DNA from: Ophiostoma sp. CBS 140.51
Lineage: Eukaryota > Ascomycota > Sordariomycetes > Ophiostomatales > Ophiostomataceae
Length of the DNA: 64,000 nt
Assembly (NCBI GenBank): GCA_029298735.1
Contig: JANSLP010000085.1
Location: forward strand, 1 to 64,000
Direction: 5' to 3'
Below are positions 43,183 to 55,181 of this stretch, piece after piece. Within the stretch, counting starts at the first letter, position 1. Each line of letters opens with the position of its first letter. The notes beneath the pieces were generated by a model, which had not been told where the DNA came from, searched no databases, and saw only the letters and a program-made list of their open reading frames with translations. Position numbers and translations under genes: made by a program.

Positions 43183-46100
43183 AGATACAGGAACGATTGG
43201 TACTCTGCAAGTCTGTGTCCCTCAAAGTGAACGGCCGGACGTCGTATTTTGTGGTGAATGGGATTATGCTGCCGTGTCTTGACACTGAAGAGGCAAGGCC
43301 GGGCCAGCGAATCGAGTCGTTTGGTGGAGAAGTGGGGAAAAGACGGGGAGAGACGATGTGGCGGGAAATGAAAGTTGAGCAGCGGCGACAGTGAGAGGGA
43401 AAGGGAAGCCGTGAGAGAGGCAGGCAAATAGAGACAAACTGGAGAAGTCTACTGAATACACAGTACAAAAGCGTGTCTGCGCGAACAAAGGGCAAGCCCC
43501 TAGTGACCCCGAAAAAGCCAAAAGTCGGAAAAGCAGACGAGACGAACCTCCCTGGAATGGGCCAAAGGCGGGGAAATATTGTGCTTTGAATAAGGCCAAT
43601 ATGGCGTGCCCGCCGCGTGCTGGGAATGTCTTGCGACTGACTCGCAACTTTTTGCGCGCCGTGAAGACACAGACGTGCAGACGTGAAGCCGTGGCAGACA
43701 GTCAGTGGATGACGTGGTGGCTGTGGTGCCGTGTGGTGGTCAATGCCCTGCTTCTGTTTTCTGTTTTAAGTCCTTCTCCTCTTTCTGGTTTATTGTCTCC
43801 TCGTCTTCGTCTTGGTGCTGCCGACAGGACGGTAGATCGGTTTGATTGTTTTGTGCTCTAACTTCTGCCAGATGGTTCTCTGTGCCCATGCAGATGTGCC
43901 GGGGCGGGAATAGCGAAAAAGTCTGGGAGCAGCTATTATTGCGGAGAGGAGAAGGAAGGGGGAAGCAGAAGGGAGATGGACGAAGAGGGGGGGACGGGTT
44001 CCTCGTCACAAGGAAATTTGGAGAAGATAGTCCCAGATAGCTCCCCAGATAGCCCTCTTGACTTTTTTTGAGATACACGGCGTTTGTACTCCGTGGAGCC
44101 GGTCGTGGTGTGTTGACTGGGCTGAAAGATGACCGGGTACATGAACGAGACACAAGCGATGGTCAGTTCTGGGCCTAGTTCCGTTGTGGATGGTCTTTGG
44201 GGTCGTGTAGTTTTTGGGACATAGTCGCTGGGCCATTAAACAGCACCCTCGTCAGGTATATTTGGGCCTGGCAGGGGATCGCACGGCGCTTGATCTTTGG
44301 GGGGGGGGGGCAGAGAGGAAAAGTCACAACAACGGTGCGATTCTCTACTGAATGGGGGTTAAAGAAAACAAACGTACCCACTGGAAAAGAGCGGGCATTG
44401 CAGAGATCGCGAGGGGCGTGAGATTTTGCAGGAAAAATCACTCTCGAAGTCGACTTTGTACCTTTTCCTCACTAACCCGTCAACAGAAGATGTGGGTATT
44501 TCGAGCCTGCCAGGACTGAAAAGCAACGCCACGAGTGACAAAAAAAAAAGTGACAAACAATACGCCTGCCAAAGAGTAGATTGGTTAGAAAACGGGGGTC
44601 ATCGGCCGGATGAAAAGACGGGCAGAACAGAAAAAGAGAACAAAGAACAGAAAACAGCACACTGTGCTCCCCGAGACACACAACCCAAGACACAAGCCGA
44701 CAAGAACAAAGTTTATTCGGGAGCAAGCATGACTGGCTAGCTCGCAAGCAATGTGGAGGCAGGTTCACAAGAGGGAAAAGAGGCCAGACAAAGCACACGA
44801 CTGGCGCATCTTGGGGGAAGGGAGCGAGGAGAACAAGGGACACATCGAGACAGCAAAGCAAACCCAGACGAGGGGGAAGCGTGTCAGGGCCAGTGAGATG
44901 GGTGAGATAGTGAAGGATTGCCTTGGAGATAGCGTCTGCAGCAGCAAGCGGTGACGATGACCTGGGCACTTTGGGTAGCGCTGGGGTACTTGCAAGGCAA
45001 CAGAAAATGGCACCAAAGATTCCAAGACACCAAGGGGCGGGGAACGCGACGATCTCCAGTTGTAACACCTGTGGTGGAAGGACGGAAGATCGGAGGATAT
45101 ACAATAAACGGAGTAAAGGGCTGCGCGGGGAGGAGGAGAAAGCGAACAGAAAGAGGAGAAACAGACAAAAGCAGCAGGTGAAGTTGTGAAGTGTTCTGTT
45201 AGTACCCGCTGATATCTGTTGGCTGTTGTATGTTGGCCGTTGTACTTGTATGTTGTAACTTGTTGTATGTGTAAGATACGAGTTGGTTCTTTTTCGTCAC
45301 TGGCTTTTGTTGTATTTTTCACATGTGCCTGTTGTGTGCTTAATGGCAGTCTGGCAGAGTATCGGGTCTCTTCCCTGATGCTCACTCACGCCATCACGTT
45401 CTTTTGTATCTTACCTTCTATCTTCGGAACACGCTCTTCCTTCTTTTCCAGTTCGCCGCGAATCTGGGTATCTGGTTTCGTAATGAGAAACCCTCGGGTG
45501 GTCTACCAGGCGGTCCGGGGTTTGTGTTTGTGTTGCGAACTGACGACAGGGGGTCGAAGTACTCCTGGCACAGCAGACAGGGAGGAGATTTGTCGAGTTT
45601 GGGGTTCGCTGGGTCTCGCTGGGGCTTGCTGGGTATTCCGGAAGGTGGCCGGAAGATGAGGACAGTGGACTTCTCGGGACAGCCTGTCGAGTGAGGAGAG
45701 AGGGAATGGGAAAAAAGAAGGAAAAATTGACAAACAGAAGACAAAAAGAGTGGGGATGGGGGAACGGGATGGGGGAAGAACAAGGAGGAACAAGCTCGAA
45801 AAGCTCGAAAAAGCCCCAAAAGATGGGGGAAAAAACCGAACACCAGCCAGTCCAGGGCGGAGAACAACTCGGAGAGGAACGTTGTGGCTGTCACAAGTAA
45901 ATAAAATGAGGAGGCGAACGGCGTTTTCAGTTGTGGTCTGCGCGCGGGGGTACGCAGGTGGCCAGCGCACAAAGAGAGACCGATACAAGAAAAACGTGAG
46001 GTTTTTCGTTTGTGTGTTTGTGTGTTTGTTGGATGGGGATCTTGGGATCAATGCGTTTCCAGTTTTCGCTCTTTCCTTCTTTGTTTCCCATCGCTCCTTC

Positions 46101-47943
46101 CCTCTTGTACATTGTTCCCCATCTCTCCTTCCCCATTTCCCTCTTACTGTCCCAATTATTTCCTGAAGCGCATTCTAGCAATCTCCAAGACTGAATGATT
46201 CATTACGGAGTATGGAGTACGAGGACCGGCCAACAAGACTGCTGGAAGATGGCTTTCAAGCCAAACATCTGTAAGATACCCGTACAGTGTCCAGTTTCTG
46301 TTTCTCGGAGTTCTGGATGTGCGGAGAGGGGGAAGTCGGCTCCCCCAGCGCGCGCCAGCGCACGAATGACAGGCGGTGGGTGCTCCGCAAAAAGAGGTGA
46401 GCTAGCGCCTTCTAACGCCTGTCGTTCCCCCCAGAGAAAGCCAGGAAGGAGCGACTAACGCGGAGATACTCCGCCGCATTGTGGGTTCTCAGTTCGGATT
46501 CAGAAAAGTTCGGAGAGGGCAAGTCCACCTTGTCCACCTTCACTTTCCCCCTTTCCCCTTTTGTTGTCTGAAGCTTGTCCAGGGAAGGAACTGATTTCGT
46601 TGCACCAAGACTTCTCCGAGTCAGTTTAGACGCATTTCATGACCAGGTCAACAGTTTTGTTCGCGTGTATTTTTGCGACACGACTCGTCTAGCTTCGCAC
46701 GCTTCACTGTGGCATCTTCGTTCTAATTTCGTTCCTTTGCGACGGTGGACGGTGGCCTCTACTTCCTTTTCACTTTCTCCTATTTGGGCGATTTGCTCGC
46801 CGCCCGAGTGTTCTTGCCTCTTGGGAGCGCTCACTCCTGCCGGCTGAGCTATTCGCATTGAATGTTTCACAGCGCACAGCTGCCCTGTTAGGAAGGCGCA
46901 ACCAGGACATGACCTGATCTTGAGCTGACCGTTTATGAAAAGTACAGTGTAAAAATGCGGTTCCGCCTTGGATGTGCTTATTTCTACAGTGTCCAGTGTT
47001 TGTCGTTATCTTGACTTTTTCTCTTTTTTTCCTCTTTTGATGTATTTTCCAAGACTGACATCGCCATCGTTCCTTTTCCAATTGGAGATTTCTGCTAAAT
47101 TCCCCCAATTTTTCTTTTCGCAATTCGTTCATCACTCTCGCTCGCTCCTTCCCACCGCTGTGTTATTTTCCTTCCCAAGCATTGGCGCTAGCCACCTCGA
47201 TTTGCGGAGAGAGGGGTTTAGGCGGGCGGGGGGCAGTTTCAACCAACGAGACGAGAATGGGGAATGGGCGAGATGGGGGGAAACCAAAAGAGACCAAAAC
47301 TGATGGTTGCCCCACATTGTCGGCTTCCTTTCTCCTCCCCTCCTTCCCTCTTTTTTCCTTTTTCCCTGCTGTGTTCTTGTGCTCTCCTGTGTTCGTCTGT
47401 GCTCCTGCTGCCCTTTTCCACTTTCCTCCTCTGGATAGCCCCGCTCTTTTTCTACAAGGTGTCATGACTATTTTCTCTTTGGCTTGAAGTGCGGAGAATA
47501 CAGTGCGTTCCCCACAGTGTGTAGATCGGACCGAGTTGCGACAGGAAGGAACGTGAGGAGAGGAGGAGGTCTGTGTCTTTCTCCTCGGAGAATCTACGAC
47601 CGGTAGCTGTCGCAGGCACTTTCCACTTTGCGACTGTCTGCGACGTTCATTCCTGCCTGTGCAACACTCTCATTTTTGCATATTCAGCTGCAGATGTAGA
47701 CAAAAACGAGTGTTGCCGTTTGTTGACTGCATCTTGCATCTGCATCGTATTTCTTGAAGTCAAATTTTGTTCTGTCTTGGATCCTTCACGTTGATCTCAC
47801 CAGCCTCTCCAATTAACTATCACGGTCTCCCCTATCAACTATTTCCTTCGCTGTCTCGCTGACTCGCCAGTGCAGGTGTTAGCGCACAGAGTTGCCGCCT
47901 CGCTTGCCATCAGCGGTGGGGGAAAAGAAAACAATATTAGGAG

Positions 47944-47976
47944 AGACGAGACGAGACAAGACGAGACGAGACCAGA
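47944..47976. repeat. GACGA/GAGAC simple repeat tract
   Basis: Roughly six imperfect copies of a 5-bp GACGA-type unit. Low-complexity tract in non-coding DNA. Confidence 0.8.
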
Positions 47977-50766
47977 CGGGGAAGCCAGGGCACAGGACAC
48001 AAGACGGAGGCAGAGCGCCGACCAACGATGTCCGTGAAAAACATCATGAGGGAGCCCCGTGTGGCGAAGGCACGGCACAGTCGTCGTGAGAGACTATGAG
48101 GACTGATGGACAGAAGAGATAGAGGAAAACACCTTGCCGCGACTGGGCTATCATGACACTCACAGCCACAGCCGCTCTGACTCGGGATTCGGTCAGTGAT
48201 TGCCAGGTCAGTGTTGAGGCATGTCGGCAAAGATGCCGAGATCCGCGTCAAGACGTGTCAGGGAGAGGCGGTCAAGGATATGGGGAGGGGAGAGAGATGC
48301 TCGCCCACGGAACAATTCCCCGTCCAGTGATTTATTTCTCCATGGACTCCCCATCTTCCTCCACAACGCCAATTCTCCTTGCGAGTAATTTCTCCTCTAT
48401 TTTCCGTCTCTTCTCCAAATCTGGCATAAAATCTTCGTGGGATATCTAAATTTAAAGAGGGTGTGGTGGTGAGATCGTGAATCGCTGCGATTTCTTTCGA
48501 CTGTAGTTGTTCTGTTGTGTCATAAATCGTCATGACTGCCATGATGGTGCCAGATAATGGCACGATCACAGGGAAAAAGCAAAAACAAAGAAGAAAGATG
48601 TGTTGTCTCTACTGCGACGTTCTTTTAAATCAGTTTCTTTCCTGTGAGAAAGGCATAAACGTCTCGGAGCATGCAAGTGCACACACACAAACTGGCGGTC
48701 AGTGCCCGTTTCCGTTGGCTTTGGGCAGGCCACGGCCGGGGCCATGTCGCCTATTTTCCTACATGTCGTTTTTTATTCGGCGTCTTGACGAGCGCATGTT
48801 GATGTTGTTTTTCTATTTCCGTGCCTTTTGCTTTTATTTTCTTTGTTTTCACTCGCGTTGTTGACGATCCATTTGATTTTTAAGAAAGTAAACCAACACA
48901 ACAGGTAATCATCGTCGACTCCTCACGCCTCACTCTCACTCCTGTTCTTCTCCAAAGCCCGGGCTCAACGAGACCCAAAAGGATCTCTGGTTCCTCTCCT
49001 CATGCCCATGCCAGAATGGAACTAGACCCAGAACGCGACCCTGTTCGTGACAGCGGGACATGACAGGGCCAAACCAAGCCCCAGTTTGGCCCCCAAACCC
49101 TCCCAGTAAACAGCGTCCCGGATACTGCATTGCCGCCGCACCCATCATGACAGGGGACCGCAATTGAATATCCGGCACAGGCCCAGTGGAAGACACACAC
49201 AACATCTTCGGTGTCCCAATCCCGCCCGCACGCCTTGGCCACAACCCAAGACAGCAAGACACCCCCGGACTCTGTTTTACATTGCCCGCTCATTGATGAC
49301 CCGACTGTTCCAGAGAACGTAGGAGAAATATGAGTAAAAGTAGGAGAAAATAGGAGAAATAGGAGGAAGAACAAGCGAGAGTTTGGGGTATTCTCCTCCT
49401 GTCTCTTCCTCCTTCCATTTATGCTCCTCCAATCTGCAATGTCCGAAGAAATTCGGAGTATCTCTATTTTTTTGTGGGAATAATGGAGATGCAAGTGGAA
49501 AAGGGACGACGCAGGAGAGAAGGGGAAATACAGAAACGAGAGAGCACAACCCGATGCTCCGGAACCCTAAGTCGTCGCTAGAGAGTCGAAAATAGAGCAG
49601 GGAAGCTGTTGAGGACATTGTGCTCCTTCATGCAAGAGGTCAACAGACGAACAGGTGTCCGTTTTGGTTTTCAATAGTCGATGGAGTCAGAGTAAGGGGT
49701 TCGAATACGGAGTATTCCCGAGTCACGACACGACTTAAGACGACTCGAGAGGAAAACAATAGCATATTTCCTATTTCCTGGAAAGACAAGAGGCTACTCA
49801 TGCAAACTCATACAAGTCGTCCAAGACGTAAGACAGCGGCGATTGGCGAGTGTGGAGAAGAGCCACACAGGGCAGACCAAAGAGCAAGCCCTACTCAGTG
49901 CTTGAGAGCGGAGAACGGTCGTGATATCATGAAAACAGGGCCCGCCCCAGAGTCTGGGGTGATCCTCTCTGGGCGGGCATTCGTGAGTCACGATAGGCTT
50001 GGTCGCTCAGCTTTGTAAAGGATCATGAAGACACCGAACAAAGTCCAGATAACAGTCGTGAGTCACGGTGTCCGAGATGGGATCTTGGGGCTGTTCTGAG
50101 GGCGGTTTGGTCAATGTGGTCCATGCTCTTGATGGAGAATCTCCATGCTGTGATGGCCGGGTTACTGATTTGAGGTAGGCGGGCTAATGGGAGGAGGCTG
50201 AGAGCTTGGCGAGGCTGTGATCTAAGTAAGAAATTTATTCTCTTCTATTTTTTGAAAATGAAGCAATAAATATGACGAGTGAAGTCTGAATAGCATGACT
50301 TACACGCACCTTCCTTTACTGGTAAAAATGGATGTTGGTCTCGACACGTGACTAAGCCGCCCACTGGCTTAACAAGCTGCTAGGCGGGCTAGGCGGGGCA
50401 CCTCTGAAGCTCCTCCCCTTCCGAGGTCCAACAGTCAAGTCCAGCAACAAGGAAACTGGATCGTTCTACATCCAACGTCCAAAGTTTACACTATCGATAA
50501 ACGACTAAACGATTGCCTCGGTCGCAAACGACGACAGTTACACACGGTGTACGACGTACAGCATACGAATACCTGTAATCGGCAGACACAACACAGCCAG
50601 CACAGACGCAGCACATCCCTGCACGACATACGACATCTCACCTTACATCCCGCATTCTGCAGCACCCCGCAATCGTCATCGAGCTCGTCAACTCTCCAAT
50701 CTCCTCGACACTCCTCCTCCTCCGATCCTCGTCGGTCCTCCTTCGTCGGACCTCCTTCTCTTCACA

Positions 50767-51570
50767 ATGCTCCTTATCGGCCTCACGGGATCCATTGCTA
50801 CGGGCAAATCGACCGTCTCGTCGCTCCTCGGCGCGCCGCCGTACGGCCTCCCCGTGATTGACGCCGACAAGCTCGCGCGACAAGTGGTCGAACCGGGCAC
50901 GCCCGCCTACAAGAAGATTGTGGCTCATTTCGGCAAGAAGACACACGATCTGCTACAAGATGGGCCCGGGTCAGGACTGAACCGTGCGGCGCTCGGTCGG
51001 GCCATTTTCGGCGACGACCCCGAGAAAAAGGCCGACCGGCTGGTGCTGAACAGCATTGTGCACCCCGCCGTGCGGAGAGCCATGTACCAGGCACTAGCGG
51101 CCGCCTACATCAAGGGCTACTGGGCGGTCGTCCTCGATGTTCCACTGTTGTTTGAGAGCAAGCTGGACGTGCTGTGCGGCACCGTGTTGGTGGTGGCGGT
51201 GCGGGACCCGGAGATCCAAATGGCACGTCTGCGGGCGCGGGATCCGCACTTGTCGGCCGAAGATGCAGGGAACCGAGTCAGATCCCAAGGCGACGTGAGA
51301 GACAAGGCGAGACGGGCCGAGGCACGCAACGCAAAAGACAAGGACACACTCGGCGTGGTGCTGTGGAACGACGGCGACAAGGCGGAGCTGGCCGCGCAAA
51401 TCGAGACGGCCATGGCACAGATCAAGGCGGCAAGCCCGGCATGGTGGCACAATGCGTTGCTGCTGTGTCCGCCGCTGGGTCTGGCGGTGGCGGCGTGGAC
51501 GTACTGGCAGAACGGACGGATCAATGCGCGGTGGGCGGCCGAGGAGCAGCGGGCAAAGGCGAACCTGTGA
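50767..51570 (+). CDS. CAB5: Dephospho-CoA kinase
   Basis: Last enzyme of coenzyme A synthesis, phosphorylating the 3'-hydroxyl of dephospho-CoA with ATP (EC 2.7.1.24). Intronless, 267 residues. CoaE features: P-loop GLTGSIATGKST at 5-16, DADKLARQV, the lid-type segment around NSIVHPAVR, LDVPLLFESKLD, and the VRSQGDVRDKARRAEAR segment where family members have a conserved Gln and Arg. The N-terminus is exactly the canonical start, so the ATG at 50767 is secure. The C-terminus adds a hydrophobic stretch (ALLLCPPLGLAVAAW), suggesting membrane attachment as in other fungal Cab5 proteins. Confidence 0.95.
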   Translation: MLLIGLTGSIATGKSTVSSLLGAPPYGLPVIDADKLARQVVEPGTPAYKKIVAHFGKKTHDLLQDGPGSGLNRAALGRAIFGDDPEKKADRLVLNSIVHPAVRRAMYQALAAAYIKGYWAVVLDVPLLFESKLDVLCGTVLVVAVRDPEIQMARLRARDPHLSAEDAGNRVRSQGDVRDKARRAEARNAKDKDTLGVVLWNDGDKAELAAQIETAMAQIKAASPAWWHNALLLCPPLGLAVAAWTYWQNGRINARWAAEEQRAKANL

Positions 51571-52962
51571 GTGGGAGGGGACGACAGAGGGTTCGACATC
51601 AGTCGAAAGCGATGAATGAAGAGAAAAGAAAGACGACAAGACTCGACACGTGGCACAGTACAGACACACGACATACAGACTTGGGTGGATATTATTGCAT
51701 TTTATGTTACGACTAACTATGATATTTGGCGGTTACTTTTTGCATTTGAGTTTGCTTTGATATCGATTTGCTTTATTTGCCGATTATTGTTTTGATAGTT
51801 AAAGAGCACACATCTTCTATATTCAATTTGTATGCAATACGCAGTACTCTATACTTCGACTCTTCCTCCTTATATACATAAGCAGGTTGGGTAAGAGTTG
51901 AGTACAGCCCAGAGACGCGGTACTTTTGCAGAGTATCAGATGTGAACGTGGCATTCGAGCTTGGTATGTTTCGTATGTTTCGTGTTTGACCAAAAGTACG
52001 CAAGACTACGTTCACGATACAATGACGTTTCGCTGGTTTGTAGGTTGAATTGGGGTGTCTACTACGGAGAATATGCTCACTCAAGTTGTAAGATGCCCAG
52101 CCATGGCATAATATGAAGACCGTCAGTTCGGCGCTGCGGCAGTCACGACCGACGACTGACGGAAGACAATATTCGGCATGCAAGGGAAACCTGCTGGCTA
52201 CGTCAGCTTGTCCGCTGTAAGTTTAGCCACGTTACCTGCAGATGGGTGGGCGTTTCGCTCCGCTATCGCTACAAACGCTATTGTGCTATTATTATTATGG
52301 GCCTGGCCTCACGAACACGATTAGGACAAACGGAAGGAGCCAGGAGCGTCCAAGGGTAACGTGTTACTCTCACAAAATGGGAGAGCATACAATGCATTCA
52401 ACAACTTCATGGCTCTCCCAAGATATGATGCGGCAATTGCTGCCCACTACGAGTTACCCTCACCCTGCCCTTTTCACTGTTCTTGACGGCTGTCTGCCAC
52501 CATAGGGACTGCATGTAACAGAAAGCCAAGCTGTAGGCAGTTTGCAAATTGCTCCGCAAATCGGACAAAATAGAAGATGCTCGGAGCATTTCAAGGAAGT
52601 CAACTGTTGTAGAATATTGACCTCGCTTCCATGCATAGTACTATCCATAGGGCTGCAGTTGGATCCGACGTGGTGGCTCGGGGAAGGCAAGCCGTTTTTT
52701 TGCGGGTGGTGTAGATCGGTCAAGGCGGCGACGATTGAGGCCGCGATTTCAAGGTGAAAGTGGGGTCAATTGAACTGTAGCAGACTTTTACCTCAGCCTT
52801 TTAGACTTTTTTTTCACGGCCAACTCATCAGCCTTGCGACCAACGACATGTGAATTCAGATGAACACATGAACACATGAACACCAATTACGACTGAACGT
52901 TACAGACAGCAGTCAGACACACAAATAATAAGCAAAAGAAATCACACATACTTCCACACACC
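51571..52962. other. Intergenic region between CAB5 and EFM7, partly AT-rich
   Basis: The stretch 51710-52060 is clearly more AT-rich than neighbouring intergenic DNA and has many short TpA-containing words. It could be decayed repeat DNA, but no transposon ends or coding remnants are visible. No gene supported. Confidence 0.35.
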
Positions 52963-53934
52963 ATGGCCAACGACCGGCCAGAAGATGTCCAGAACGTCCG
53001 CGACGACGTCTCTGACGCCGGCTCTGATGTTTCCAGCACTGTCAACAGCGAATTCGGCCTCTTTGCCGACCCGCCAGACTACTACCCGCCGTCGCCGCCG
53101 CCCACGACGGAACAGCATGCCCTCGGTCGCAGCGGTGTCCAACTGACGCTGCACCTGGTGGGGCACAGCGTGCTGGAGGCGCATCGGCTGTGGAACGGTA
53201 GCCGCGTGATGGCGGACTATTTCGAGGACGAGGAGGCCCAAGGGCGGGAGGTCATCAAAGACAAGACCGTGCTTGAACTTGGGGCCGGCGCCGGATTACC
53301 GAGTATCGTCTGTGGATTGGTGCTGGGCGCGCGCAAAGTAGTGGTGACCGACTACCCAGACCCGGACCTGGTAGCAACGATGCGCAAAAATATTGAAGAG
53401 GCCGAGGCCGGAGCGGCCAAGTCGAGTCAATCGGAAGGACTCACGCCTGGCAGAGTAGTGGCCGACGGCTACGTCTGGGGCGGCGACCCAAAACCGATGC
53501 TGGCCCATCTCTCAGAAAAAGGCGACGAAAAGTACGACGTCGTGCTGCTGGCCGACCTGCTCTTCCGCCATGCCGAGCACAGCAAGCTAGCCTACAGCGT
53601 AGCCCAGACACTCAAGAAAAACCTCGACAGCCGCAGCTACGTCTTCTTTACAAGCTACCGGCCATGGCTGCGGCACAAGGACCTGGCATTCTTTGAGGAG
53701 GCACGGGACGTTGGATTGGTGGTGGAGCATTTGATGGAGAAGCGGCTCGAGAAGCCGCCCTTGTTTTTTGAGAATGACCGGGGCGATGCGGGCGTGCGAT
53801 CCACGGTCTCGGGCTACTCGCTGCGGTGGCCCGACGTGGCAAAGGGCGAAGATCCGGCCACGTACTGGCCGCCGCCAGGAGGCATTCCCGTCGTGGAGGC
53901 GCCCGAGGGCGCAGATGAGGCGGCTGAAGCATAG
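52963..53934 (+). CDS. EFM7: EFM7/NNT1-type protein N-terminal and lysine methyltransferase
   Basis: Class I SAM-dependent methyltransferase. The yeast orthologue Efm7 (Nnt1) methylates the N-terminal Gly and adjacent Lys of translation elongation factor eEF1A. Intronless, 323 residues. Family start block FGLFADPPDYYPP at about 31-43, HLVGHSVLEAHRLWNGS (about 64-80), motif I LELGAGAGLPS at 104-114, acidic motif II TDYPDPDL (129-136), DVVLLADLLFRHAEH and TSYRPWLRHKD. The first 30 residues are acidic and probably disordered. The C-terminal Pro/Ala/Glu tail is longer than in yeast. It converges with the next gene, with only 152 bp between stops. Confidence 0.93.
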   Translation: MANDRPEDVQNVRDDVSDAGSDVSSTVNSEFGLFADPPDYYPPSPPPTTEQHALGRSGVQLTLHLVGHSVLEAHRLWNGSRVMADYFEDEEAQGREVIKDKTVLELGAGAGLPSIVCGLVLGARKVVVTDYPDPDLVATMRKNIEEAEAGAAKSSQSEGLTPGRVVADGYVWGGDPKPMLAHLSEKGDEKYDVVLLADLLFRHAEHSKLAYSVAQTLKKNLDSRSYVFFTSYRPWLRHKDLAFFEEARDVGLVVEHLMEKRLEKPPLFFENDRGDAGVRSTVSGYSLRWPDVAKGEDPATYWPPPGGIPVVEAPEGADEAAEA

Positions 53935-54086
53935 AAGGAGGAAAAGTGTGGAGCATAAATTGTTTAATTATAGAGCATATACCATGATAACCAAAAGTAC
54001 TTTTCTATCCTCGCTCCGCTCGCTTTCTCGTGCTTTCTCTGCCGTACGTTCCTGTCCTCGCTCAGACTCACTTCGTTCGTCTTCAC

Positions 54087-55181
54087 TCACGATCCAAACC
54101 TTTGCCGCGCCAACTCCCTCAACATGTCCATCGTCTCTTCTTCCCTTGCCCGATACTGCATCCGCCGCTCCTCCAGCTCTTGGTCCCGGGCGCGCTGCTC
54201 CTCCTCCCGCCGCAGCTGCCAAAACGTCCGTTTTGCCGCCGCCAGCTCGGCCTCCTCCTTCTTATCTTGAATGGACCGTCGACTCGCACCGCCGTCGTCG
54301 CCCATAAGTTCGTCGTCATTGACTTCACCACCAGGCGACCGGTCCCGAAACCCACGCATCTTTTCATTGAGCTCCTTCTTCTTTTCGAGTTTGCGCTCCC
54401 GCGTACCGGCGGCGGCGCGTGGCACGAGGTCTTCGAGACGTTCTCGCTGCTCGGCACGGTCGGCCTGTCTGGCCAACTTCAGTGCACTGCGCTCCGCTTC
54501 ACGGTCTTCCTCCTCGAGGGCACGTCTCTCATCAAGGTCGGCGCGGCTCGGGATGGCGGGGCCGGCGTGTCGTGTAGTGGACCGGCTGACAAGTTCGCCC
54601 TCTGCAGGAGGCAATGCCGGACCGTAGTCGCTGTCACTGCCACTATCGTCCTCATCATCATCGTGCTCCTCTTCCACCGCGTCTGTCCTCTTCACGTCTG
54701 CCGTCCCTTTAATCGCCCGCAAAAACAGCTGCGGATCGTACCACTTGTCGTCCAGCTCGTGGGCATTCCACTTGTCTACAAACCGTCGCCACCGGCTTTG
54801 CACTTCGCGATCTTTTCGAGGGTCCGTCTTAGCCTTTTCTTCCAGGTCACTTAAGCGAATCTGCTTCTCCTGTGACAGGTACAGGGCAAAGACGGGCGTG
54901 AATTTGGAGTAGTCGGCGCGGGCGACCAATGGACGGGCCGCGTGGGGAAGCTGGACGGGGCTTCTCTGTCTGTCTCTGTCCCTCTCTTTGTGACGATGAT
55001 GTCGCTTTCGGTCCTCCCTTCCCTCTCTGTGGCTCACTCGTCTGTCGTCATGGCTGGATTTGTGGTGTTTGTGAGGGCCTGGCGAGCGTGATCTTGAGCG
55101 TGACCGGCGATGTTCACGATTCCGGTGCCTGTCTCGTCGACTGGGACTTGTACTTAAACGATGAGGCTTGTCTTCGTCCAT
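54087..55181 (-). CDS. RS-rich nuclear protein, possible splicing-related factor
   Basis: Intronless, 364 residues from the ATG at 55181 (start of MDEDKPHRL); the frame upstream is leader-like. N-terminal 90 residues are an Arg/Ser/His/Asp-rich RS-like domain (RSRSRSRSPG, RKRHHRHKERDRDR). A conserved-looking block follows, YSKFTPVFALYLSQEKQI and WRRFVDKWNAHELDDKWYDP, then an acidic patch, YGPALPP and GPAIPS motifs (compare GPALPP-motif proteins), and a strongly charged coiled-coil C-terminus. Fungal proteins of this layout have, as I recall, been labelled 'RNA helicase HEL117', but no helicase motif is present here. Role in RNA processing is inferred only from the RS domain. Confidence 0.8.
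   Translation of the reverse strand: MDEDKPHRLSTSPSRRDRHRNREHRRSRSRSRSPGPHKHHKSSHDDRRVSHREGREDRKRHHRHKERDRDRQRSPVQLPHAARPLVARADYSKFTPVFALYLSQEKQIRLSDLEEKAKTDPRKDREVQSRWRRFVDKWNAHELDDKWYDPQLFLRAIKGTADVKRTDAVEEEHDDDEDDSGSDSDYGPALPPAEGELVSRSTTRHAGPAIPSRADLDERRALEEEDREAERSALKLARQADRAEQRERLEDLVPRAAAGTRERKLEKKKELNEKMRGFRDRSPGGEVNDDELMGDDGGASRRSIQDKKEEAELAAAKRTFWQLRREEEQRARDQELEERRMQYRAREEETMDMLRELARQRFGS

Larger units (their letters stand above)
41463..50766. other. 9.3-kb gene-free region upstream of the C2H2 regulator
   Basis: Divergent region between the regulator and dephospho-CoA kinase. No open frame here has a recognisable domain, signal peptide or sustained codon bias. The part next to the regulator is pyrimidine-rich on its sense strand (about 42180-42420), a plausible promoter about 0.7 kb from the ATG. 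Other visible structure: three tandem GGATGGGACA units (43153-43182), a G12 run (44299-44310), a GAGAC/GACGA-rich tandem tract (about 47944-47976), and CGGAGTA motifs near 46205 and 49700. Confidence 0.5.

Noticed and set aside
44472..45385. Overlapping minus-strand open frames of about 200 codons
   Set aside because: Two long frames in different phases overlap each other in pyrimidine-rich DNA; neither shows a domain or signal peptide of normal form.
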